Origin: Ignelater luminosus
Taxonomy: Eukaryota; Arthropoda; Insecta; Coleoptera; Elateridae
Direction: 5' to 3'
Assembly: GCA_011009095.1 (NCBI GenBank)
Contig: VTPC01005684.1
Location: forward strand, 1-64,000
DNA length: 64,000 bases
In this document: positions 52,501-64,000 of the stretch, in pieces
How positions within the stretch are numbered: position 1 is the stretch's first letter
How the letters are laid out: every line of letters starts with the position of its first letter
The notes under the pieces: model-generated
Told to the model about the DNA's origin: nothing
The model's database searches: none
The model's input: only the letters and a program-made list of their open reading frames with translations
Program-made: the position numbers and the translations under genes

Positions 52501-55500
52501 TATGTAAGTGTTACTTATTACATTTTTTGTATTGCTTTACAAACGCTCAGAAGTTCTAAAGTGGTAAAAACCCTCTTTTGTATTTGTTTGTCATGTCATG
52601 AAAGAATCTGTGTTAAAAATGATCTCGAAAGTGCAAGATTCGGGTTTATATGCGTAATATACCTATAATAACAATTTTATTTTACATATTCGGCAATTGG
52701 CATATTCGAGTATAGATACTAGATATATACTAGAGATGCATATGTTAATATGTTAATCCATTACAAATTCTAAATATATTTTTTGATTTTTTTTAAACCT
52801 TTGTCTATATACCACGTAAATCTTCTCAAGGGTATAAGATTAACTGCATTGATAACAAATAAACGTCCTCTTTAACATCTCCTGGAAGGATAGATTTATG
52901 ATTCTTTGAAATTCCTTACATTTAATTTGTAAAGTTATAATACCTCTTAACCTGTTAGAGCTAGTAAATAAGTAACGGTCACTATTATGAACATTATTTA
53001 AAGATTATATTTAAATAACATATAAGATTAACGCTATTATATACATGTGTATATTGTATATTTCTTTAAATTTGACATGCACGTATATTGGCAATCTGTA
53101 TAGTTTTTATATTAAATAACCGATATATGTATATTACTAAATTTTTTTGGTATATTCTAGTGCATTCTTTACAATACATGTCGGCCCAAATCCTAGTTGG
53201 AACTTGAATTAACGAAACATCTAATAAATATCTATTAATCTAGAAATAATAGATGATATTAGCAAAGTACGAAATTAAATTATTAATACATTTTTAGAAC
53301 TTTAGCTGTAACTGCTAATACGGCACTAAACAGAAATGCTTGTAGCATCTTTCTAATGGTCCAAAATTACGCACTATCTGCAGGTTACCAACCTTGGCCG
53401 TGAAAATAATACTAAAACAATTTTAATAGTAGGCTTCAAAACAGGATCTACTAAACCTTTAACTCTCCATGGTTATATGCTTCTGTTAGCTCATTTTGAG
53501 ATTTTTAAACTGCTTTAAACAATCTTTGGCTATATGGGGACTCTGTAGAGTGCAGGAGTTCTTTTATTGTTATTTCAAAGTGTTGGTTCATATATTATTT
53601 AATAAATCTGCTTAAAATATTTGCACATAACATTGTTAATATTGAATTAACTAAAAAGTTAAACCTTGAAATAAAAGTGGAAATCTCGAATATGGTGTTC
53701 AACAAGTGCAAGACATTCAACTAATGACACTACGTCGCCCTAATATTGGCCCGTTCTTGCAGGAGCAGTGTGTTTCCATACTTTTTAATAGTGAAACGCC
53801 TGACAAAAGAATAGAGTGTATCTCTAAAATCTTTCAAGATAAATATAGCAACCTATATACCGTTGAATTCGTCTTGAAAATCTCTATCCAAATATGGGGT
53901 TATATACAGGGTTTCCATTAAAAAAATTCAATATGGCGACCGTATAAAAAAACAATTGTAGATTTGTTTTTAATTCTCTTCGCAAAACATGGCAAAAAAT
54001 ACCTACTTTAAGCTCTCCAAATTTCATGTGTCTATTACTTACCGTTTTTGCAAGAGCAGTGTGTTTCCATACTATCTAGCGACCCTGTATGTAGAGCGAC
54101 TTGAACAGTTGTTTGATTGCAATGACGTTACAAATGAAAAAAAGGTGTTATTTTTAACCTTAATTGGGGGAGAAGTTTACAGCATCTTAAAAGATCTTTT
54201 GGCTCCTGCATTGCCAAATACAAAAACATACAAGGATCTTAAAAATGTCCTCATTAACCATTACATCAGTCCAAAAACATTAGTAATAGCAGAAAGATAC
54301 AAATTCTATAACACTAGTCAAGATTATAATGAAGATTTAAAAGATTATACAGCCAAATTAAAAAAATTACAGTCCCTGGCCAAATTAATAGAATCACCTA
54401 CAATTTTAAACTGTTTTGGTTTTATGAAGGTGAAAAAATGTAAACCAGTTTGTATATGTATAGGCAACTTTATGGATAGGGTTGTTCAAAGTATGGTCTA
54501 TCATTTTATTTCAATATAGTGAGTAGGTAAGTTAGATTTTGCTTTTATTACTGATCTATCTGTTATAATCTTTAAATACTGAAACATATTTGATAGCAGT
54601 ACTGTAGTAATTGAGGTGTAATTTGGACTTTTTGGCAAGCTCTATTGCAAGGTAAGTACACATATACACTAAATAATGTTTTTAACTAGATTGTTTATAT
54701 TTTTTTGAGTGTTTATTGTAATATTGTTGTTAAACCATAACCTGCAAAATTTTACCGCCACTTTTTCAGATGGGTAGAACAAAAGACCTTACTGGAGAAC
54801 AAAAATCATATGTAACAGCATTATTGCATAATACGATCTTAGTCAGAGAGAAAATGCAGCAAAATCCAAAGTTTCACAAGCGTCAGTGAATCGCTTAGCT
54901 AAAAAAATGAAAGCGAACCAGCATACCAACAACCATCGTAAAGGAAGATGTGGCAGGAAAAACATTATAACACCTCGAAGAAAAAGATTTCTGAGGGATA
55001 TTGCAGTGGAAAACCATAGGGAAACTAGTAAGAACATCAAAAATAAATTTGAAGAGGTAGGCTACAAGGTTTCAGAGCATACCATTAGGCGAAACCTTTA
55101 CGAACTGGGGTTCAAATGTCGACGACCTGTTAAGAAGCCTCGACTAACCCCAGCAATGGTTAAAAAGCGTTTGGAGTGAACTAATTCTTACAAACATTTA
55201 ACTGTAGATGACTGGCGCAGAGTAAGGAACGGAAATATTTTAATTTGTCCATTTAAATAACGTTTTCACATCATTACAGGTTTGTTTTAGTGATGAATCC
55301 ACATTTCAGATCTTGCAAGCTAAGCCACAATTTGTAAGAAGAAGAACTGGGGAAAAGTACAATTCAGACTGTATCATAAAGACAGTGAAACACCCTGTTT
55401 CAGTTATGATATGGTCTGTGATTAGTGGGAAAGGTCTGGGTCGTCTGTACATTGTTGAGGGTACCATGAGACAAGACCGGTACAAAGCGGTGCTGGAAAG

Positions 55501-58500
55501 GAGATTACTTCCTCAGTTACAGGAATGGTTTGGTGATGGTCCAAAAGTGTTTATGCAGGATGGGGCTCCTTGCCACACAGCTAAGTCTGTGACAAAGTTT
55601 CTTGAAGAGAGCAAGGTGCCTGTATTGCGATGGCCTGGAAATTCTCCGGACATGAATCCAATTGAAAATGTCTGGGAGTACCTAAAAAGGCTACTGGCTG
55701 CAGAAACCATCACAACAAAACAACAACTGGTCGAAAGAATAATATATTATTGGAACCATGATGAGAACTTAAAGAATACTGCCATAAAATGCATAGAAAG
55801 CATGCCTCGAAGGGTTGCCGTAGTCATTGCTGCTAGGGGTGGTTTAACAAAATATTAATATTTTAGTTGTAATTTATTATATTGTTAATTTTTTTTGTAT
55901 TATATATTTCGTAATACACTAACAATACTCTACCTGCATTTTCATTATTATACCCCTAATAACATTACCTGTATCTAAAAAAATGTTAAATTTTGTTAGT
56001 GATTCTAATAATTTGGCCAGGGGCTGTAGCTAAAGATTGCCAGTTTGGTGCATTCTTAAATGAAGCCCTTCGAGATAAGTTCGTTTGTGGGTTATGTTCT
56101 AAAAATATGAAACAGATGATTTAACTTTCAAACGAGCATATCAAATAACTATTAGCATGGAGTTAACAGAAGGCCAGATAAAAATTATGGGTCCAGATGC
56201 AGTTCCAGTCAATAAATTAGACTTTCATAAAACAAACAAACTTAAATGGAAGTCCAAACAAAGCAATAGTGAAAATGAAGGGTGCAGTTCATACAATGTT
56301 GGTAATGTAAAGGGTAATGAAGCAAGAAGTCAAGGTCAAGCAGTAAGTAAACCAGCATGTAAAGGTGTTTACATGTTCACTTGAGCACATGACAATCAAT
56401 GTCCAGCTAGTAACTGGAAATATTTCATGTGCAACCAAATGGGACACACTGCAAAATCCACATTATGTAAGAATCGAATCCAAGGCCTGTCGGTTGAAGA
56501 TGAACAAGAAGGAGAGGTCGAATAAGAAGATGATCCATTTAAGTAGGTGCGATACAAGAAGTAGGTGGGGTAGATTGTTTAAAACCACTTTGTAAATCTA
56601 AAGAGAATGATAGTTTAAGAGTAAATTTGTCTATTAATGATAAGTTAGTAGTATAGAAGTAGATTCTGGGACCTGTAAACGATTATAAAAAGTTGTTTCC
56701 AAGTGTTAGTTTAGAACCTGTTAGTTTTAAGTTAAGAGTTGTAACAGGGGAAAATGTATTCATAGTAGGTAAAAAAGTTAATGTGAAGTATCAAAATAAA
56801 AAATATACATTGCCTTTAGTAGTTTTAAGTAGTAAAACAAAGTATACACCTTTGTTAGGTAGAAATCGATTGAATATTCTTAACCCAGATTGGAAAAATG
56901 TTATTGATGTTAATGTCATTGTTAAGTCATAGTATGGATTCAGAGTACTTAATCCAGTGAATCCAGTCAAGTCAGTCCTTGTAAGATTTTTGAAACAGAA
57001 TGTAAAAAAGTAATCAGTGAAATTAAAAAAAGTTTTCAAGTTCAATAATGAACCAAATTCTTTCATAAAACATTTTCAAGTTGAAATAAAAGTAAAAAAC
57101 TCAGTTAAACCAATTTTTCATAGAGCATACGACATGCTTTATTCTTTAAAACCCAAAGTTGAAAACGAGTTAGCAGAAATGGTAAAAGTTGGTGTAATAA
57201 CAAAAGTAAACTTTAGCAATTGGGTGAGTCCTTTGTTGCTGTACCTAAGAAAAATTCAAGCAACATTATAAATCAGGTCAGAGACAGTGAGCATTGTGTC
57301 TTATCATTGCCAGAAGTATTATTTGCTAGTTTGGGTGATAATTGCTTCTTTATGGTCATTGATCTTAAAGGGGCATACTAACAACTACAAATTAGTGAAA
57401 AGTCAAAAAATCTTTTTACAATAAATACTCATTTTTCAGTCGATCATGGAGGCTATATTAGCTGGTCTTTCTAATACTAAATGTTACCTGAACGATATTT
57501 TGGTCTAAGGTACAAGTCTCCAAGAATGTCATCTAAATGTTCTTAAAGTAATGAATCATTTAAATGATTATAATGTAAAAGTCAATGAAAAAAGTGTAAA
57601 TTCTATAGAGAAAAGGTTGAATTCCTTGGACATAAAATTGATTCTACAGGAATACACCTAACCAATGAATAAATTACATGCACCTTCACCTCAAAATTTA
57701 ACACAATTGAAATCTTATCTTGATTTGTTAAATTATTATGGGAAATTTATTCCTATGCTTTCCGCAGAACTGAGACCACTTGATGATTTATGTAAGAATG
57801 GCACAGAATTTATTTGGTCAGATGAATGTGAAAAAACTTTTCAATCAAGTAAGAAATTACTTACATCAAATAATCTTTTAGTTCATTTTAGTCCTAAACT
57901 ACCAATTTATGCTTCATGTGATTCCGGTGGTTATGGAATAGGTGCTGTGTTGAATCATAAGATAGATGGTAACTTTAAACCTGTTTTATTTGCTTCTAGT
58001 ATATTATCTTCAACAGAAAAACTTTATTCAAATTTAGAAGGAGAAAGCCTAGTTATAATCTTTGCTTTAAAGCAATTTCATAAATTTTTATGTGGTAGAA
58101 AAGTAAAGGAGTTAAATCCAGAAAATGAGCTGGCCATCTTATACAGGGACATCATAAATAGGAGGAAGCCACGTGACCACGAAATTTACTGTTGGCAGCT
58201 CCGTTGTAATAAAGAATTATGTAGTTTTCCAGTGGCGTAGTATTGGATATATGATGAAACTACTTAGAAACTTAAATATTTAAAGATAATTATATATAAA
58301 ATTGGAAAATTAAAAAATGACAATATATAGAAGACATTTTTAAAAACAAGAATTAGATAAACCCCAAACAATGCTGATGTAGCTGTTCAACAAGAGCTTT
58401 TTAGTTATTTTTTCAATTTTATTAAATTTAACTGTCCACTATGAAGGATTTTTCATAAAAAGATAATTATGCAGGTAGGGTAAACCCACCAATACCTGGT

Positions 58501-61500
58501 CATTTAAAGAATATTTGAAGTTCAAACTCATTTAAATTTAAAACTAAATATTTAATAATGAATTTTTCTGTATAGTTATGCATGCATAAATGATATACAT
58601 ACTCAATCATTAACTCATTAAATGTTTAATTTCATATTTAAAAAAACCATTTATCAAAATCGGCACTTTGGCAGTTGTTTTAACACAATCGTGTTCTGGG
58701 AATAATTAAAGATTAATAATTGACATGTAATTTTTATTTTCTGAAATTAATGTAACATAATACTTAGAACTAGGTATGCTAGATAACAGAACTAAAAAGC
58801 GCAATTATTTCAGCTGCCATAATTTATTTATAAAAAAATAATTCATTAGGTAGCAGGTTACTAGAATTTAATTAAAAATAATGGCTTACATTTATCCTAA
58901 ATTTTACAATTTCATTTAGATATTTTACATTTTATTGCAATTTATGTACAAATTACATAAATGGTTCAATATGGCCACCGTGTTTCTCTAAACATAACCG
59001 AACTCTATTTTTGATACTATTGAAAACGGAAACTAAGGTTTCTGGTGATATATTTCCTTTTGTATGGCCTCTTTTAATTCATCAATATTCTGTGGACGGT
59101 GCCTGTAAACATTATTTTTCAAACGCCCAAATAGAAAAAAATCTAATGGTGTGAGATCGGGAGACCGAGGGAGCCATCGTCGACAACTAATCACTCGGTC
59201 ATCAAAGAACTCTTCCAAATAACGAATAGTGGTGCGTCTTGCTGGAAGTAGCCCTCTTGGATTTCATCATCCAATAGTTGTTCGATAAAAGGTGTTGTAA
59301 TTTTGGCTGTTCACATAGCCCGACAAATGAAACCATGCTTCATCTGACCTAAATGTAATATTTAATACGTCATCGTTGTTCAAGTGTTGCATAAACCAGA
59401 CAGTATTGAACTCGTAATTGATGATCATGCTGAATCAGTTCTTGTATTACAGACACTTTATAGGGATGCATTTGTAGCTTCTTTTTTTAATGCAACTGGC
59501 AACTTCCATATGAAAGTCCTGTGGAAAAAGTTGTTGGTTAGATTATGGTTTAAAATAGTTTAAATTGTTTAATGAATGTAAATAATTCAGAAATAAATAG
59601 CAGTGCCAGTTTTTTATTTAAGTTTGCTAATAAAACAATTGAATTACTACAAGTGATAAATTCAAAATAATTAATAATTTAAAACACGAATGAAGCAAAA
59701 CATATTATTTGTTTAATGCAAATAGATTCCTACCTGTTTCAGTGGCTAAGCGTTTAATGGATTTATGGGGACTACGATTCATTCGCATCTGCATGTCCTG
59801 GAGAACTTCATCAGTTAATACGGTTGGTCTACCAGATGATTTGCCTTTGCAGATGCAATGTTTTTCTTCAAACCGCTTAGTATATCATGCCTACGACATA
59901 CAAATGCATAGTAGTGGACTTGCACTTCAGGAAAAGCTTGTTCAAATTGTTGGATACAAGATTGTAACGAATAGGTCCATGAACCATCTGCATTCTGTGT
60001 TCCACTTCGATAGTGAGCTATTAAAATAAATTTATCTTGTTCGCTTGTAAAAGGCATCGCAAAAACGTATCCTTCCAAACTGAAATAATTATGCAGTTTT
60101 AAAATTTATTATCACACTTTGAATGCGTTAAATCTAACTTACCTCGATTAACTCACAAAAAACAGATTTAGTCTTGAAAAAGACTGATTTTTAAATAGAA
60201 CAAAATAAACTGTAGAAAACGCAAAACAGAGACCAAGAAACCACGCAACATACGCACGCCGATGTAATTTTAGGTTAGAAATATACTCGTGTGGGAGTGT
60301 AGCCAACGTTGAAAGGTAAAATTTCGCGCCACTTTTAAATTAGTGGTCACGTGGCTTCCTCCTATTAATGATGTCCCTGTAGAACCATTAGTACCTATCC
60401 ATTGTCTTGGAAATACCCTAATACATCAGCTACCGCTTTTGCTTGAGAATGTTAATTTAAATTTGTGGCAGATGATGTATTTTCAACAAGACGGCACCCC
60501 TGCTCATAACAGTAACATAGTAAGAAATCACCTGAACAGGGTATTTCCGAGACGATGGATAGGTACTAATGGTTCTATAAGATGGCCAGCTCGTTCTTTA
60601 GATTTAACATTTAACTACTTTAGACTGCTTTCTTTGGGGATATTTTAAAAAGTGTAGTCTACAATACACCTTCCAGAAATGTAGAAGAATTTGCTTATTA
60701 GCTGTACAGAATACAATCTTTTACATCTTTGTGCTAAATTTATAAAAATTATTATTTTCCTGAAAAGTAAACCAGATAGGTTTGGTAGCAGTTATAAGGA
60801 AAGTTATCACAAATATATTGCAAATTCCAAAAATCGAATAAAAAGTAGGATATTCCATTTAAAAAAAATTAAGTTAGGTAGCGCCACCTAGCGGTGACGC
60901 ATTTAATTTAAAAACTTTTTATTACAAAATACGTGCCCCTGGCTTACATTTATAACAAAGTTTTCAGAATTATAAAATCTGCATTTGTTCCTGAGCTGTC
61001 ACGCTGTCCTATTCCTCACTGAACGCACTGTATATTGTATTGTATAATTTAATTTAGTGTACTCAACAAGAGTGCAGATGCTTCATTCACTTCACAGCTG
61101 AAAATATTGCATGTTTGGACATTGAGCTAGATGATGGTACCATAATATACAGGGAAAATAAGCAGACAGAGCCAGAAAATATTCGGTTGGATAGAATAGT
61201 TGAGAAGAATGTCACAAATGGCTCTGAAGAAATTTCTGCAAACATAGGGGAGGGATAATGATTTGAAGAGAGGTAGAATCAAAAACAGAAATCCAGAATC
61301 ACTAAAGTACCATCAAAAAGAAGTTCAATCTACGTAACCTATGACATGAAAAACTTAATGTTGGTTAGAGCCCTGCACAGGCCAAGATCTCCAACCCAAC
61401 AGGCCCGAAAGACCTGAACAACCTGACAAACCCTAATGACAAGCCCAAATGGTCTGACAGGAATAAAAAGCCCAATAAATTTTTAAAGCGAGGCCCAGCC

Positions 61501-64000
61501 TGACCTACACCCGAGCTTTGAGTCAGGTCACACAAAAACACGATCAAAAAATCTGTCCTATGGTGCAGTGCAAAAATCCTCCTCTTTATAGTTTACACTC
61601 TTATGTAGTAAGTAATACAAACAAATAAATAAATAGCTTCTTAGCTAAATAAAAATAATACACCAGACCATGATTGTAAACAAATTTAAAAATACCTTGT
61701 TTTTAGAATTGTTGTAAAAACAAAACCAACAATAAGTATTTGATTGGTAATTCATGTATGCTAAACTTAATCCCTTTTTGCTTTTGTAAAAAAAAAATAA
61801 TTATCCCCATAATATATTGCACCAGTATGTATGTTCTTGTTTTTTTTTTTTAATATAATTCTTTTTCTTTTCCAGAGGGTAAGTAAAAGAGCAGCATCAA
61901 CTTAGCTTGACGCCAAACTTCATCTTTGTTCTTTATACATCAAAATTGTAAATTTACTTTATGGAGTGATTACTTAATTATATTTAAAAACAGTTTATGA
62001 TTTCAATGAAAAAGTGTGACACTTACTTGATACAATCTCATCGAGCATTCTTTTATGATCAGGAGGTGATATACTCCAAACTGAAGCAGAATCTACACTA
62101 AACTTAATTGCAGCCACATCTCCAGCTTCATAATTTGAAATGAAAGTTAGGGCGGTTTTGTTTTCTTCATAAGTTTTTAACAGTCTGTCCCAATCAGTAC
62201 TATTGAATCTGTATGAATTATTATTACAATTAGAATGTTATCAATGAAAGCTATAAGAATTACTTACCCATATATAGAATTTGACTGCACAGACATTTGA
62301 TAAATTGGCTGATAAGGTCCTATTCTTAAATCAACTGTTAAATCATAAGGAATATTTGATTTTCCTACAGCATTTCCTAGAGAGAAGAACACTAACGGGA
62401 ACCAAATAATGGCAATCATCAATATCAAACCAGCTCCACCCATGAAATATTTTATAATTGGTGTTTTCCTTTCGCCTCTTGGTTGAGGAAATTCAGTTTC
62501 AGCATGTCGTGTACACTGAAAAATGCCTAAAATGTACATTGGGAATCATTTTAAAGTAGGAAATAAAAATTACCTTTATTTGGAAAATATGTGCAAATAT
62601 ATCTTCCATTTTAATCCAATCAAAAATTGTCATCGAAGTATCAGTCCACATCCAATCCATAATGGTACGGAGTTCAAATAAGAACGGAATCGCCAGGAAT
62701 CCTTTGAATAAGAACATATTTAGATAGGTGTATCCCTTGCAAATGAAATTTCCTAGAATTCTTGTGGGATAACCACAGCGAATTTGATATGCTGATAGTA
62801 ACAAGTAGAAACATTTCACTACATAATACATCTGCGGTGCTAGTGCTGAATTAAAACCTCTAAAATGTTATTGTCTGATTAATAAATCACTTTATTTAAA
62901 TCAAATCTAATTTGATATACCTTTCAGTAATTAGTGGATAAAGTATAAATAGCCATATATGGAGAATAATAATTTGCAAGAATTGAAAGATTATTTTACC
63001 CACGATGTATTTTCGAAGAAATATAGCTCGATCAATAATTATAAGGGTAAACTGTAAAATTAGCATGAGAAGGAATAGAACAGGCACTCGATTTTCTTCT
63101 AAATATGCTTGCACACCTTCGTCGCCTTGTTGAGGCTAAAATAATAAATTCAACAACATAAGAATAATATCGATACTAAAAAATGAAATGTAACATTATT
63201 TGCAATATGATTTACCCCAAATGATGAATATCCTACTAAAAGCACGAAAAAGTTGAAGAAATCGCATAAGAACATATAAGAATAAACATCGACAGCAACT
63301 CGTGATGTTGGGTCCATGAGTTGTGTAACAAATAATTTTAAAGTATCTCCATATCGAGAACCCCTAGAAAATAAAATTATTAAAATGTTAATATGATGAA
63401 TTATGTTACATACGCCATTCGTAGTGAAGTATAAAAATTAGCACACGGATGAACTTGTTCGGTGTGAACTGTTACTACTTCTTGTGACCCAGTACTTTCA
63501 GCTTTACTTCCCCTACTCCCTCTACTCGCTCTACTTCCTCTACTTCCTATACTTCCTTCTGATTCTTCTACTAATTTTTGCAAATCACTTCCTTTCCTTA
63601 TCACAGTAATTGGTTGTATAGCTCCTGAATGGCCAGCTACTCCAACACTTAATAAAAGATGATTAATTAGTGGACAAATGACATTAGATTTTCTATTGCA
63701 ACAGAGAATATTACCTCTTCTGTTTAATAAGTGTATTAATATAAGCAGGAAGGAATCTGGAATATTTAACATTACGTCCTTTGCGCACAAAGGAATAAGG
63801 ATAATGGACACTATAGGTGGACAGGGATATCAGCATTCTAGGCTTTGTCGGGGAGGGCTTTTGATAAAGGGAGGTTTTGCTAAAATTCTTTTTTAAATTA
63901 CAATATGCAATAATAATAATAATAATAAACTTTTAGCAAGATACCTCGCAAGTCTACTAGCATCTTCTTGTACAGCTTGTAACTCATCGCCCGAAATTCT
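49503..64000 (-). CDS. Piezo: Piezo mechanosensitive ion channel, 3' part (ten exons in window, 5' end beyond the window)
   Basis: Piezo is a trimeric plasma-membrane cation channel opened by membrane tension. Exons (minus): 64000-63945 (partial), 63647-63414 (acceptor could be 63692), 63363-63216, 63135-62921, 62859-62574, 62515-62268, 62208-62027, 50637-50368, 50313-50079, 49803-49503. All phases agree. Recognisable blocks: blade helices (VLFLLMLILQFTLIIIDRAI), the anchor region ALSAYQIRCGYPTRIL-like (LSAYQIRCGYPTRILGNFI), MDWMWTDTSM, the outer helix GLILMIAIIWFPLVFFSLGN, the extracellular cap (VWSISPPDHKRM, ISRLMGKGD, PKEWWQLREI), the inner helix GVYTTIVLVAGRLLRGFF, and the C-terminal domain FEDMPNVDR / SPETLIKW. 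The tail is acidic. A Ser/Gly/Arg repeat (GSIGSRGSRASRGSRGSK) lies in the second exon. The intron 62026-50638 is 11.4 kb and packed with transposons. The family assignment is secure. Confidence 0.95.
50690..53545. repeat. Widely spaced inverted motif pair in the large Piezo intron
   Basis: CCCATATAGCCAAA and AATGAGCTAA near 50700-50722 recur as reverse complements (TTTGGCTATATGGG near 53525; TTAGCTCATT near 53487). The right copy has about 39 extra bases between the two motifs. They might be the ends of a decayed element, but nothing coding was seen between them; the rest of 50638-53988 is AT-rich and featureless to me. Confidence 0.3.
53989..58103 (+). pseudogene. Ty3/gypsy-type retrotransposon, gag-pol relic split by a Tc1 element
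   Basis: Plus-strand pieces in order. Gag (about 54080-54369) with YVERLEQLFDCNDVTNEKKV and TYKDLKNVLINHYISPKTL. After the Tc1 insertion gag resumes at 56027: AKDCQFGAFLNEALRDKFVC. Next a broken zinc knuckle (about 56425-56470), a protease with VDSGTCK (about 56660) and KYTPLLGRNRLNI, then reverse transcriptase starting about 57017 with KPIFHRAYDMLYSLKPKVE, FFMVIDLKGAY (first catalytic Asp) and YLNDILV where the YxDD box has Asn for the first Asp. RNase H-side sequence follows: CDSGGYGIGAVL and LKQFHKFLCGRK. Many stops and frameshifts, a deletion before the YxDD box, and no LTRs or integrase seen. The 3' side ends near 58103. Dead copy. Confidence 0.85.
54370..56026 (+). mobile_element. Tc1-type DNA transposon inserted in the gypsy gag gene
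   Basis: The ends are CAGTCCCTGGCCAAATTAAT (left) and, on the reverse complement, CAGCCCCTGGCCAAATTATT (right); similarity continues through TAGAATCAC and beyond. TA flanks both sides (54368-54369 and 56027-56028). The 1657-bp element carries one transposase gene in plus orientation. Removing the element and one TA restores the gag reading frame across the site, so the insertion is precise and later than the retrotransposon. Confidence 0.93.

Overview
This is eukaryotic, AT-rich nuclear DNA, almost certainly from an insect and possibly a beetle (the order is a guess). The reasons are protein-coding genes split by introns of about 53-60 bp with GT/AG borders, best similarity to animal gene families, and a dense load of insect-type transposable elements (Tc1/mariner superfamily, pogo-like, Ty3/gypsy, BEL/Pao, copia, MITEs). 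There is no operon structure, and I saw no rRNA, tRNA or CRISPR. Most open frames over 60 codons are chance frames in AT-rich DNA; the genes below were built exon by exon from splice sites and reading phase.

Layout. 1034-2428 (minus): an endophilin-B gene whose BAR-domain exons join in phase but end without an SH3 domain. 4027-7250 (plus): a transposase scrap, then a serine/lysine-rich gene of unknown function (6188-7250) with an apparent frameshift. 7.3-16 kb: mostly non-coding, with MITEs, an (AAT)n array containing an assembly gap, and a pogo-like transposon relic that keeps its DNA-binding and C-terminal parts but lacks a DDE core. 16034-16326 (minus): terminal exon(s) of an unrecognised gene. 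21769-23118 (minus): dolichyldiphosphatase (DOLPP1 type). 24.3-27.3 kb: a large non-autonomous element with inverted ends and a minisatellite. 27954-29586 (plus): mitochondrial acyl-CoA thioesterase of the ACOT9 family. 31.9-37.4 kb: broken transposons (a DUF4817-type DDE transposase carrying a MITE, then BEL/Pao and copia remnants side by side). 37.4-43.2 kb: non-coding with tandem repeats. 43203-64000 (minus): the 3' part of a Piezo mechanosensitive channel gene.

The most interesting observation is in Piezo. The gene has its expected last exon (49503-49803, inner pore helix plus C-terminal domain). About 6 kb further downstream on the same strand lies a second, diverged copy of that exon (43203-43560) with an acceptor in the same phase and its own stop codon. 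No other Piezo exon was found between them, so it looks like an alternative last exon that would replace the pore-lining helix and the cytosolic neck. The two versions differ at neck positions known to shape conduction in mammalian Piezo1. A second feature of the gene is an 11.4-kb intron holding a nest of transposons: a gypsy element split by a Tc1 element, truncated, and adjoining a third, TIR-bounded transposon.

The host genes (membrane-curvature protein, dolichol recycling enzyme, mitochondrial thioesterase, mechanosensitive channel) have no evident shared pathway; they are simply neighbours.
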